Of a DNA stretch of 64,000 nucleotides, positions 32,404 to 41,535 are shown in pieces (position 1 is the stretch's first letter; each line of letters opens with the position of its first letter). Made by a program: the position numbers and the translations under genes. The notes under the pieces were generated by a model, which saw only the letters and a program-made list of their open reading frames with translations, was not told the origin of the DNA and made no database searches. Source of the stretch: Nitrospira sp. MA-1 (lineage in GTDB: Bacteria > Nitrospirota > Nitrospiria > Nitrospirales > UBA8639); contig JAQJDB010000007.1 of assembly GCA_032139905.1 (NCBI GenBank), positions 930,001 through 994,000 of the forward strand, read 5' to 3'.

Positions 32404-35211
32404 ATGACCCTGTTACTACCTGAAAAGAAACCTTCCCTGGGCTCCGATTTAGCCAAAAGATTGGGGCCGGATAAAGTTCGGTGGGATTGGGCCACGCTGA
32501 AAGCCTATTCCGTCGATGCCAGTATCTACAAAATTCCCCCGCAAGTGGTTGTGATTCCTGAAACAGAAGAGGACATTGATGCCGTGATGGACTATGCCGT
32601 CAAGGCCGGAGTGCCTCTGACTCCACGGGCAGCCGGAACGAATCTGACCGGATCGGCCATCGGGGCCGGTATTATCGTGGATATCTCCAGAATGAATCGC
32701 TTACTTGAGGTGAATCGAGACGAGCAGTGGGCCAGAATACAACCAGGCCTGGTGCTATCCGAATTCAATAAGCAGTTGGCACCTGTGGGGTTGATGTATG
32801 GGCCGGATCCTTCAAGCGGGGATATGTGCAAATTAGGAGGCATGCTCGGCAACAATTCCGCTGGTCCACATACGCTTCGTTATGGATCGGTCAAGGACAA
32901 TGTTCATACTCTCCGAGTTCGGCTGCTCACTGAGGGTTGGCTTGATGCTCGGTCTGTTGATATTGGAGGACCGGTTCATACCTCCTTGTTGAAAGGGTAT
33001 CCATCCTTAAAGGCGGTGTGGACCATGATTCAAGATGACCAAGAGTTGATCCGCGCCAGACGCCCCAAGGTGAGTAAGAATAGTTCAGGCTATAACGTCT
33101 TTGATTTGGTCGATGGACTGGACCGAGGAGTATTTGATGTCCCAAAATTATTTATCGGCAGTGAGGGAACCCTTGGCATTGTCAGTGAAGCGAGAGTCAA
33201 GTTGGTTAAACGACCTGATGCCACCGTGACGGGGCTGATCCATTTTCGACACCTGGAGGGTATGGGCGAATCGGTTCCCCACTTATTGGAGTTGAGCCCC
33301 AATGCGTTGGAGGTGATGGATGGGAATTCGTTGAATTTAATCGGGCGAGATCGCTATAGCATTCCATCAGATGCGGCGGCCACGCTGCTCATAGAATTTG
33401 ATGAAGGCGAAGGCACCGAGCGTCGTAATCGGCTGCTGGAGATGTGCCGACGGTTTCCACTCACCGGGGAAGTGAGGTTGGCCTCCGACCCGGTCCAGCA
33501 AGCGGAATTGTGGAAGGCCCGCAAGGCATTATTTCCAATGCTCTATCGATTTGATCCTCAAAAAAAACCCATCAATTTTGTCGATGATGTCGTGGTGCCC
33601 GCCTCCCGCACCGGAGAGTTGATCCGGTATTTGGAAGAGTATTTTGGACGACGATCAGTACCGGTCGCCATTTTTGGACATGTGGGAAATGGCAACGCTC
33701 ATATTGTGCCGTTGCTCGATTTGCACAATCAACATGATGTTGATGCGATGGTCGAGGCCCACCGGGAGATTCACCGGACGATTTTAGACCGGTTTGACGG
33801 ATCTATTTGTGGAGAGCATGGAGACGGGCGTATTCGGGCCGAGACCGTTCGTTTGATGTATGGCGAAGAGGTGTATCAGATTTTTGTTCGAGTGAAGCAG
33901 GCGTTCGATTCGCAGGGGATGATGAATCCTGGAGTGAAAATCAGTGAAACGTCGTTTACGGAACATATTGATGTGGAGCGTATGGGCAAATCCTGTGCAA
34001 CGTGCGCCAAATGTAATTCCGTGTGTCCCGTGTATGATGTGTTTCAGTCTGAAGATATGAGTGCGCGCGGATGGTTCGAGATTGTGACGGCTTCGGATTA
34101 CTCCTACCTTCAATCCGAACGGGTGGTCGAAGCCTGTTTGAATTGCAAGTCCTGCCGGACCATTTGTCCGGCCGGGGTCGATGTGTCCGAACTGATTCTT
34201 CAGCGACGTGCGGAACATCCCAACCGGCTGGCCGGTTGGATCTTTGCCCTCCATGCCCGTCAATGGTTTTTTCATCCCTTATTGAAGCTCATGGCATGGA
34301 CCCAGTCTTTTTGGGATCGTCCGGTTATTCGAGGCATGTTGGAAAAGCTGACTCGCCCGTTGTTGCGAAAGTTGGCTCTCACCGCAAAGGTTCCCCAAGA
34401 TATGATTCTGCCGACCCTTGCTAAACGGCATTTGCGTGATCGGTATCCGGAACTGAGTCATTCCGAACATCTCCGACAGGCCTCAGTTGCGTATTTTCAT
34501 GGGTGTGCGGCCAACTATTTTGAGGATGGAGTGGGGGATGCGGTGATCGGGCTTTTAGCCGATTATGGTGTGACGGTCGCTCTTCCTCCACAACGATGCT
34601 CTGGTACCCCGATTGAAACCTACGGGTTGAGGGATTTGGTCAAAGAAGGCGCGCGAGAAAATCTGGCTCACCTGGCGTCATTCTCCACCGTGGTCACCAG
34701 CTGTGCTTCCTGTACGTTAAGCCTGAAAGATTATGCCACCCTGTTTCATGGGGAGCCGGAGGAAGCCGCAGCTATTGATTTACGTAAACGAGTGAAGCAT
34801 ATCTCTGAATTTCTTGTTGAACAGGGGATGGTGTCAGACAATACGCGCCGAACTCCGACGCCGCCTGATGGAAAGTCGGCGAAAGTGACCTACCATTCGT
34901 CCTGCCATCTTCGTGCCGCCGGTGTGTCCCAAGCCCCTCGAGATCTGCTAGCCTCGGTGGCCGACCTTGAATTTGTCGAAATGCAGGACGCCGATCGATG
35001 CGCGGGAGGAGCGGGTACGTATATGATCAAGAATTATGAAACCTCTCAGAAAATTTTCCAGCGTAAGAAGCGGGCTATTCAAGAGAGCGGGGCTCAGGTG
35101 GTGGCAACGAGTTGCCCTGCCTGTATGATTCAGTTGAAAAATGGACTTCGTGGGATAGCAGAGGTCAAACATATTGCGCAGGTCATGCGGGACCATTCAA
35201 AAAGGAAATAA
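32404..35211 (+). CDS. FAD-linked oxidase fused to Fe-S/CCG domains (D-lactate/glycolate dehydrogenase type)
   Basis: 935 residues. Residues about 40-215 are an FAD-binding type 4 domain (TPRAAGTNLTGSAIGAG), followed by the FAD-oxidase C-terminal domain (GHVGNGNAHIVPL, GEHGDGRIR). Near 530-600 two [4Fe-4S] motifs appear, CATCAKCNSVCP and CLNCKSCRTICP. The last 230 residues hold two CCG cysteine-rich domains (FHGCAANYFEDG, CHLRAAG, SCPACMIQL). This joins GlcD- and GlcF-like parts in one chain, oxidising a 2-hydroxy acid and passing electrons to the quinone pool or a cytochrome. The exact substrate cannot be read from sequence. Confidence 0.92.
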   Translation: MTLLLPEKKPSLGSDLAKRLGPDKVRWDWATLKAYSVDASIYKIPPQVVVIPETEEDIDAVMDYAVKAGVPLTPRAAGTNLTGSAIGAGIIVDISRMNRLLEVNRDEQWARIQPGLVLSEFNKQLAPVGLMYGPDPSSGDMCKLGGMLGNNSAGPHTLRYGSVKDNVHTLRVRLLTEGWLDARSVDIGGPVHTSLLKGYPSLKAVWTMIQDDQELIRARRPKVSKNSSGYNVFDLVDGLDRGVFDVPKLFIGSEGTLGIVSEARVKLVKRPDATVTGLIHFRHLEGMGESVPHLLELSPNALEVMDGNSLNLIGRDRYSIPSDAAATLLIEFDEGEGTERRNRLLEMCRRFPLTGEVRLASDPVQQAELWKARKALFPMLYRFDPQKKPINFVDDVVVPASRTGELIRYLEEYFGRRSVPVAIFGHVGNGNAHIVPLLDLHNQHDVDAMVEAHREIHRTILDRFDGSICGEHGDGRIRAETVRLMYGEEVYQIFVRVKQAFDSQGMMNPGVKISETSFTEHIDVERMGKSCATCAKCNSVCPVYDVFQSEDMSARGWFEIVTASDYSYLQSERVVEACLNCKSCRTICPAGVDVSELILQRRAEHPNRLAGWIFALHARQWFFHPLLKLMAWTQSFWDRPVIRGMLEKLTRPLLRKLALTAKVPQDMILPTLAKRHLRDRYPELSHSEHLRQASVAYFHGCAANYFEDGVGDAVIGLLADYGVTVALPPQRCSGTPIETYGLRDLVKEGARENLAHLASFSTVVTSCASCTLSLKDYATLFHGEPEEAAAIDLRKRVKHISEFLVEQGMVSDNTRRTPTPPDGKSAKVTYHSSCHLRAAGVSQAPRDLLASVADLEFVEMQDADRCAGGAGTYMIKNYETSQKIFQRKKRAIQESGAQVVATSCPACMIQLKNGLRGIAEVKHIAQVMRDHSKRK

Positions 35212-35310
35212 AGGTGATGGGACATTGGGTCTCAGGTGTGTGCTTCGGCAGGATAACGTTGTTATAGTTGGGATTGGGATCGAAATGTATTTTTGGACGA
35301 GGGACTTCGA

Positions 35311-35592
35311 ATGGTAAAAATTTTGATATTTGGTCTTTCACTTCGTGAAGCGGTTGAAGACCCTGAGGTGGAGATTTCGTTAGAGAGCCCAACCACTATC
35401 GGCCAATTGCTAGAGGACTTTCCAGATCACTTTCAAGGGTTAATGCCTTTCCTCCATGCCAATGAACTCATGTTGACAATTAATCAGAAAATTTCCACCT
35501 TGGAAGCCATGGTAAAAAATGGGGATACCCTGAAAATTACTCATCAGGGAGGTGACCAAGGGGCGGACGGAGCGATGTGGCACAACCCTTAA
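35311..35592 (+). CDS. MoaD/ThiS-like ubiquitin-fold protein with masked diglycine
   Basis: 93 residues: VKILIFGLSLREAVEDPEVE, TTIGQLLEDFPDHFQGLMPF, ANELMLTINQKIS and NGDTLKITHQGGD follow the beta-grasp pattern of sulfur-carrier proteins. The diglycine is not terminal; a tail DQGADGAMWHNP follows it. Sulfur carriers need a free C-terminal GG, so this protein either requires processing or does another job. GAGGG is seven bases before the ATG; an upstream TTG would add six residues. Confidence 0.72.
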   Translation: MVKILIFGLSLREAVEDPEVEISLESPTTIGQLLEDFPDHFQGLMPFLHANELMLTINQKISTLEAMVKNGDTLKITHQGGDQGADGAMWHNP

Positions 35593-35658
35593 TTCTGCAC
35601 GGGTTGCGATGAATATTTTGTTTGGTGGGGAGAAAAGTTATGGATTAGGAAATGTTGG

Positions 35659-35874
35659 TTAGATTGACCCTTTTGAGGGGAGGGGTGATTCCTCGTCACA
35701 TTTTTTGCAATTGAGAATCGCTTTGAGATGTGCTCGCCGGCCTTCTGGCGATAAGACCCAGGGCCGAAAACTGAGTGGGGGTTGATGTCGGACATGCTGC
35801 CCGTGGCCACAGGCCAGATCGGCTACCCAATCATCTACATCATCCTGATGGAATCCGATAATCGGTTGGTTCAT
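35659..35874 (-). CDS. DUF3565 zinc-binding-like small protein
   Basis: 71 residues. MNQPIIGFHQDDVDDWVADL, then ACGHGQHVRHQPP, RPWVLSPEGRRAH and NCKKCDEE match DUF3565 closely. The conserved C-x-H-x-x-H and C-x-x-C could bind one zinc ion. The function is unknown. It lies between the convergent MoaD-like gene and the DUF4197 gene. Confidence 0.88.
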   Translation of the reverse strand: MNQPIIGFHQDDVDDWVADLACGHGQHVRHQPPLSFRPWVLSPEGRRAHLKAILNCKKCDEESPLPSKGSI

Positions 35875-35916
35875 TTTCCCTAAGACCTCTATAATTTTGG
35901 ATGATAAATTTGCAAA

Positions 35917-36639
35917 TTATTTTCCGAACACATCCTTGAGTAAATCTGTGACGCGTGCTGTGGGGTTTGTTCGAATTTTTTTCTCTTCCTCCCCCAGAAT
36001 GAGAAACAGCCCGTCCAAGCTTTTCCCGACAACATAGTCGTCCAAATTAAACGCGGGTACTGTGACAAACGGTAGGGTCGTATACTGTCCAACCAAATCC
36101 TTATATTGTTTGGTTACCCCGACTTGACTCATGGTCTTCTCCACTTCAGGCTTAAAGGCTATGGCCAGTTGATCGCGGGTTTTTCCTTGGAAGTAATCGG
36201 TTGCTGCGGTATCTTTTCCATTCAGAATTTTCTTGGCATCGTCAAAGCTCATGTTGGCGACCGCATCTTTAAATATAGGCTTAGCCAAGGGAGCCGCCTG
36301 TTCAGCGGCTCGGTTCATGCTGACCACCAACTCATCAACCTGAGGGCCGAATCCAGCTAGTCGAAGAGCTTTGTCCATGGATTGAAGTTCCTCCGGTAGT
36401 AAGATTCTAATGGCTTCATTTTTTAGAAAGCCGTCTGGGTTGCCAGTGAGTTTCACGGTATTTTCCGTCCCGACGGTGAGAGCTTCTTTAAGACCGGATA
36501 TGATTTTGTCATCACCGAGGGTTTTTGCGCCAGGAAGAGATAATTTATCGATCCCTTTCAAAAAATCATCAAATTGTGCCGAGGCGATTTGTGGAAGGAG
36601 TAAAAGGAGAAAACTCATGATGACGCGAAAAATGGTCAT
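35917..36639 (-). CDS. DUF4197 periplasmic protein
   Basis: 240 residues with a signal peptide (VIMSFLLLLLPQIASA). ISGLKEALTVGTENTVKLTG, FGPQVDELVVSMNRAAEQAA, AKPIFKDAVANMSFDDAKKI and LDGLFLILGEEEKKIRTNPT are conserved DUF4197 blocks; the protein should be all-helical in the periplasm. AAAGGAGAG precedes the ATG. Function unknown. Its 5' neighbour region (36640-36900) has no supported gene. Confidence 0.92.
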   Translation of the reverse strand: MTIFRVIMSFLLLLLPQIASAQFDDFLKGIDKLSLPGAKTLGDDKIISGLKEALTVGTENTVKLTGNPDGFLKNEAIRILLPEELQSMDKALRLAGFGPQVDELVVSMNRAAEQAAPLAKPIFKDAVANMSFDDAKKILNGKDTAATDYFQGKTRDQLAIAFKPEVEKTMSQVGVTKQYKDLVGQYTTLPFVTVPAFNLDDYVVGKSLDGLFLILGEEEKKIRTNPTARVTDLLKDVFGK

Positions 36640-36900
36640 TGTTCTCTCCTTTTATATGCAGAAACGGTAAGAGGGTCGTATGAGGAAAAAGGGAATAAGA
36701 GGGGGAAAGACTGTCAGAAACGCTCATCTCATCTTCCTCTGAGATGGGACCCACAAGGAAGAGGGGAGCGTTGCGCCCTGGGATTATCCTGGGGAGGATA
36801 GACTAAACAACCTAAGCAGTCTTCAAATCCTCAGGAGGCAAATTCCGGCTCTTCCTCGTGGGTGGTTCAAAAAGCACCCTCGAGTATGAGATGCCTAAAG

Positions 36901-37266
36901 TTAAGCGATAGGAGTACAACTCATCCCTGATCTCTTGCCTTTCGTCGATGACGCTAAAGGCCTGGAGAGGAGCGGACGAGTCTTTTTCTTCATCGCCTCT
37001 CGTTGAGGGTTGAGGCGATTTTCCAATATTACGGGATCAATGACTTCGCCGCATTGCAAGCATCGCTTGGTCAAAATTTCCATTCCACCAGCATCATAGT
37101 TCACATTCATGCACCAATGGGAGACCATAAACCCTCCGCACCGTGTGCATGTATCCGAATGCCTTGGATCCCCCACTTTTGTTGAAGGATTGGCTTCAGC
37201 CGTTTCATGCTTGATGGGACTTTTCCCTGCTGTCGGGGTCTTTTTTTGTATTCCAAAATGTCCCAT
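36901..37266 (-). CDS. Small zinc-ribbon protein
   Basis: 121 residues from the ATG at 37266 (MGHFGIQKK), which has AAAAAGGAG six bases upstream; a start nine codons earlier lacks such a site. CTRCGG and, 31 residues later, CLQCGE form a four-cysteine zinc ribbon. Both flanks are basic and low in complexity, so nucleic acid contact is plausible. I do not recognise a named family. It is preceded by a very AT-rich gap of about 345 bases (37267-37611). Confidence 0.75.
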   Translation of the reverse strand: MGHFGIQKKTPTAGKSPIKHETAEANPSTKVGDPRHSDTCTRCGGFMVSHWCMNVNYDAGGMEILTKRCLQCGEVIDPVILENRLNPQREAMKKKTRPLLSRPLASSTKGKRSGMSCTPIA

Positions 37267-37521
37267 ATGTATCTCCTTTTTCCTGATTGTCATGACATAT
37301 CTAATATGATGTCTTGTTGTTAGATATAGCTCTTTGAGCTTAAGTCAAGATTAATCCAATATTAAAAAATCCTCATAATTGTATTTACAGAACAACAATA
37401 ACTTTCATAAGTGGGAATAAACCTTTAAGAATTAAACAGATTGAATCGATAATTAGTATATACAGCTACGTCATTAATGCTAAGTAAAAAAACCCATAAA
37501 ATAAAAGAACGAAAAAATGAG

Positions 37522-37543
37522 GAGACCAAGGGGAATTGGTCTC
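37522..37543 (-). terminator. Intrinsic terminator of the gene at 37612-38169
   Basis: GAGACCAA at 37522-37529 pairs perfectly with TTGGTCTC at 37536-37543. On the minus strand the hairpin is followed by CTCATTTTTTCG, a T-run, and it lies 68 bases past the stop codon. The AT-rich remainder of 37294-37520 could hold the promoter of the zinc-ribbon gene; no gene is seen there. Confidence 0.75.
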
Positions 37544-37611
37544 TCAAGAGCCTGAGTTTGGGGGTAAATTACGGAAAATCCCGAAAATTCCTGGAGATGA
37601 AAACGGTCCAA

Positions 37612-38169
37612 CTACCAGCGAAAGTGGACAGGTGTGGTCTTTCCCCCTGATAGGGTAATGCTTTTTTCAATAGTGGCCCCACTTGAATCGGTTGCTTTGA
37701 CCACATATTTTCCCGGAGGAAGGTTGAGAAATAACCAAGGACCTTGTACCTCCTCACCCGGAATAGACACGAGCGTCGCCTCCTCCGAGTTGATCACTTC
37801 AACTGCCACGCCAGCTAAGAAAGCACGTTCACCTTTCACAAAGATCAATTTAAGGGAATAGGGTGGGTATGACAGGCTCCGTTCCTCTTTACCTAATCCG
37901 GCGCTGAAATATTGAACACCATTCTGCTCATGCAGAGGGAATCTGAGTTTATCAGGGATACTTGTACCTTCCAGTGGAATTTCTAAAAATTTGGAGAGAG
38001 GTGCCGAGCTTTCACCTGTGGCGGCCCAGGTTGACGTTGAAGGAGCCACCAAAGTCAGGATCATCAAAAGACATGCACTTAGTCTCAATCTGGCAGACAA
38101 CTGTTTCCTTGCTGCTTCCAGGCCATTTTCCCTATCTGTTGTCAATCTGCTAGTGATTCCTGCTCTCAC
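37612..38169 (-). CDS. Secreted hypothetical protein with a carboxypeptidase-regulatory-like end
   Basis: 185 residues from a GTG start with GATGAGG upstream. A signal peptide (LSACLLMILTLVAPSTSTWA) follows a 28-residue basic N-terminus. The mature part is beta-rich and ends GPWLFLNLPPGKYVVKATDS, SITLSGGKTTPVHFRW, the typical last strands of a carboxypeptidase-regulatory (Ig-like) domain. No catalytic motif is seen. A good terminator follows. Confidence 0.72.
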   Translation of the reverse strand: MRAGITSRLTTDRENGLEAARKQLSARLRLSACLLMILTLVAPSTSTWAATGESSAPLSKFLEIPLEGTSIPDKLRFPLHEQNGVQYFSAGLGKEERSLSYPPYSLKLIFVKGERAFLAGVAVEVINSEEATLVSIPGEEVQGPWLFLNLPPGKYVVKATDSSGATIEKSITLSGGKTTPVHFRW

Positions 38170-38926
38170 GTGCGATACCTCATCCTTTCCAATAAAGAAA
38201 AATCTTTAACCAAAACTTGGAATTACTAGGGATATAATACCAATTTCAGGTTACTTAAGAAAGAATAGCGCAAACATTCAAAAGGCCAAGTTCCAGGCTC
38301 ATTAGCAATTGAAAGAAGCGAGGTGGCATGGAATTCTCTAGCGCGTCAGGCAAAAAGGAAGGCCGAGGAATGCATCTAAGGCGATATTTCCTCGAGCGTC
38401 AGCACGCTACCCACCGAATGAATCTAAATATATGGCATGTCAACAAAACAGTGATTCTTGGTTTTCAATGATCAGTCGTTGATAGCAGAGTCCTTCGGGA
38501 AAATCATTGGGCCTGAGCAATGCGGCGAGTAAATCACTCTTAACGTAACCATTCCCCATTCTGTGTTTGAGGTCAGCCGGAGACCTAATATGTGACCGGG
38601 GTGAGTGTGTTATCCCAGTTGTGCTTGATGGCATAAGACTCAAACTTAAAGGATGGCCTTGGTTATATCGAGAGAGGGACCAACGGATGTTGGCAAAAAC
38701 TCGTGCTTGGGCTATTACATCTGATCTTTTCCAATCGAGAGCAGAGCTCGAAACTAGGTCGGGGGCATGTCTGAGTGTGTTTGTTTTGGTAATCTACTAC
38801 TCCTGGAGGCTGAGGTTGATTTCTGAATCGATTTTTGACGGATTGTGAGCGTTGCAAATTAGCTAAAATGAAATGTGTTTCGTTCCTCAATCAGATTGAT
38901 ATTCCTGACAAGGAAATGATTGCTCG
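38170..38926. other. Gap of 757 bases without a supported gene
   Basis: Two overlapping frames occur: 67 codons on the minus strand (38440-38643; HRMGNGYVKSDLLAALLRPN) and 93 codons on the plus strand (38567-38848). Neither has a ribosome-binding site or a family I recognise. The minus-strand frame has the more protein-like composition and could be the end of a lost gene. Confidence 0.4.
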
Positions 38927-39843
38927 ATGATTGTCAGACGAACGCTTCCGTTCAAGTGGTTTTTGCAAATTGACGGTTGGGCTGTCTTGTTTTATATCCT
39001 GTACGGCTACGGAGTCTGCATACTAAATTTAGAATTCTTTTTTGAAAAACTCGCATTTCCCTTTACCGGAATCAGTGTATTTGGAACGGCTGTCGCAATT
39101 TTATTGGCGTTTCGAAATAATTCGGCCTATGAACGGTACTGGGAGGCCAGGATCATATGGGGTGAATTGACGAATTATTCAAGAAATTTTGCCTCACAAG
39201 TTCTTGTCTATATTCAACCGCCTCTAGGCAGCGATGCCCAACCTGGGCAAGTCGAGGAACTACATCGAGAGTTTATTTATCGGCACCTCGCATTTTTGCA
39301 GGCTTTGCGCTGCGGGAGGAGTACGTGTCGAATTTCCTTTCTCCATTCATCACGAAGACTGAGTTAAATCGGTTGGAGAATGTTGCCAATAAAGCCACGC
39401 AGCTGAATCATTGGCAAGCGAAGCGATTACAGGAAGTGTTTGACGCTGGCTGGATTGCCCCGCGTGCCTATGTGATGGGACTGATGGATTCACTTAAGCA
39501 TTTTTACGTTGCTCAAGGGAAATGTGAACGAATAAAGAATACACCCTTGCCTCGGCAGTATGGGTTTTTCACCAAGGTTTTTGTGTGGATGTTTCTGTTA
39601 CTTCTTCCCTTCTCATTGGTGCAACATTTGGGATGGGAAATGCTTCCTATTTATGTGATGCTGGCATTCATGTTTACGGTTATGGAACGAGTGGGAAGTC
39701 GAACTGAAGATCCCTTTGATGGAAAAAACGAGGATGTTCCCATGAATGCTATTTGCCGAAATATTGAAATTGATTTACGACAACAACTGGGAGAAACGTC
39801 TGTGCCACCTAAAATTGAACCTATAAATGGTGTATTAATGTAA
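38927..39843 (+). pseudogene. Bestrophin-family (UPF0187) channel gene with one-base frameshift
   Basis: Frame one gives the N-terminal half (MIVRRTLPFKWFLQIDGWAV, FRNNSAYERYWEARIIWGEL) up to HLAFLQALR. The next frame continues LREEYVSNFLSPFITKTELN and on through YGFFTKVFVWMFLLLLPFSL and EDPFDGKNEDVPMNAICRNI to the stop at 39843. The break lies at gctttgcgctgcggg (about 39302-39316). The span of 917 bases is one short of 306 codons, so restoring one base gives a normal-length bestrophin, a membrane anion channel-like protein. It is either a recent pseudogene or a sequencing error. Confidence 0.9.
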
Positions 39844-39854
39844 AGGATGCCTGT

Positions 39855-41309
39855 TTATGAGGAAGAAGGAAAGTCTTCCGGCTGGGAATCCATGCTACCA
39901 GGTGGCCTGGGCATGTGTTCTACGGATTTTAGGTCCATGAGGTCTTTTTTTGCGCTGATTCCGAGTGATTTGAATTTTCTGGCCGTGGGCCATATCCGAT
40001 TTTCCAATGAAGTGACAGTCGCATTATAGGACTCCACTGTCCGACCCAAGGCCTGTCCAATTCTCCCAAAATGCTCTGCCAGTGTGCTCAGGCGATCAGC
40101 GAGTTCTTGTCCGAGAATGCTGATGCGTTGGGCCCCTTCAGCTACTTGTTCCTGACGCCATCCATAGGCAATGGCTCGCAATAAGGCAATGAATGTGGTG
40201 GGTGTGGCGATTACGACTTTTTTCGTTAAGGCCGACTCGACGAGTGAAGGGTCCCGCTCTGCGGCGGCCGCTAAGAACGAATCATTGGGGATAAATAAGA
40301 CCACAAATTCCGGAGCGGCTGGAAATTGATCCCAATATTCCTTTGAGGCTAATTGATTGATATGCCGTTTCACCTGACCAAGATGCCGATTGAGCGCGGC
40401 TTCCCGGTCTTCGTCTGTATGTGTTTCCAGGCTATCTAAAAACGCATTGAGCGGTACTTTGGAATCGACCACCACATCTCTTCCTGCCGGGAGCCTGACG
40501 ATCATATCTGGACGCAACCGTCCTGTTTCGGTGGAGACGCTTTCCTGTTCAAAAAAATCGCAGTTGGCTGACATGCCGGCTAATTCAGCGGTTCTTCGAA
40601 GTGCGATTTCCCCCCAGCGTCCTCGAACCTGTGGTGACCGTAAGGCATTGACCAATTTAGATGTTTCCGCCTGGAGTATGGCCTGGGAAGAGGCTAATTG
40701 CCGTAACTGTTCTCCCACGACACTGAGTTCACGCAGCCGCTTATCTTCTAATGCTTGAGATTCTTTTTGGTAGGTACGTAGGGATTCGGTGAGCGGCTGC
40801 AATAAGGATTCAATGGAGGTGTGGCGTTGGTCGAAGGAAGCCGTCGCTTCTTCTTTGAGAGCTTTAAATTTTTCCTCGGCCAGGGTCAAGAATCCCCTAT
40901 TGTTTCCTGCCAGGGCTTCCGAGGCTAACGATCGAAAGGTATCCGATAAGGCCAATTTTGCATCTTCCAATAAGGCCCGCTGTTCGGCTAAGTGCCGTTG
41001 CGTATTTTCAAGATTTGTTTCGGCTGACACTTTGGCCACTTCCATCAGACGGAATTCTTGATGAACCCGATCACGTTCCTGCTGCAGGGTGGCTAATTGG
41101 GTCCGAAGTTCTCCGGTTTGGGCCTGCGCCGAGGCGAATCGAGTGGCGGTCTCTTGTAGGGCTTGGATCTTCCTTCCTCGATAGAGAATGGAACAGATGA
41201 CCCATGCGATTGTCCCTCCAACCAGCAAGCCGGCCAGGAGAATCCATAATAGCTGAGGGTTGAAATTGGCGATCATGCTTGACAAAAGAGGCCTTTCCCG
41301 GACGATCAA
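39855..41309 (-). CDS. rmuC: RmuC-family DNA recombination protein
   Basis: 484 residues. An N-terminal membrane helix (LLWILLAGLLVGGTIAWVIC) is followed by a long coiled coil (about 50-200) and the RmuC nuclease-like domain: VRGRWGEIALRRTAELAGM, RPDMIVRLPAGRDVVVDSKV, FLDSLETH, PTTFIALLRAIAYGWRQEQV. RmuC restrains rearrangement at inverted repeats in E. coli. TTG at 41309 has AAGGA close upstream; an internal ATG at 41276 has none, so the longer form is given. Confidence 0.95.
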   Translation of the reverse strand: MIVRERPLLSSMIANFNPQLLWILLAGLLVGGTIAWVICSILYRGRKIQALQETATRFASAQAQTGELRTQLATLQQERDRVHQEFRLMEVAKVSAETNLENTQRHLAEQRALLEDAKLALSDTFRSLASEALAGNNRGFLTLAEEKFKALKEEATASFDQRHTSIESLLQPLTESLRTYQKESQALEDKRLRELSVVGEQLRQLASSQAILQAETSKLVNALRSPQVRGRWGEIALRRTAELAGMSANCDFFEQESVSTETGRLRPDMIVRLPAGRDVVVDSKVPLNAFLDSLETHTDEDREAALNRHLGQVKRHINQLASKEYWDQFPAAPEFVVLFIPNDSFLAAAAERDPSLVESALTKKVVIATPTTFIALLRAIAYGWRQEQVAEGAQRISILGQELADRLSTLAEHFGRIGQALGRTVESYNATVTSLENRIWPTARKFKSLGISAKKDLMDLKSVEHMPRPPGSMDSQPEDFPSSS

Positions 41310-41535
41310 AATTCCTTACATCATGATGTACTTGCAAGAGATCCTGGGATTTTTCAACTCCTGGCCAATGCCTGAACAAAGAAGTTGGCAAGATTTGCCG
41401 CTAGGCAGGAATAACGAATCAGTGAAGAATTTTGTCCAATGTGGATAGACGTATTTCTCATTCTTGGGTACAGTAAGATAATGTTCACCACTAGCGATTC
41501 AGCGTCACACAGGAATAGAGGTTAGGATAGCAAAT

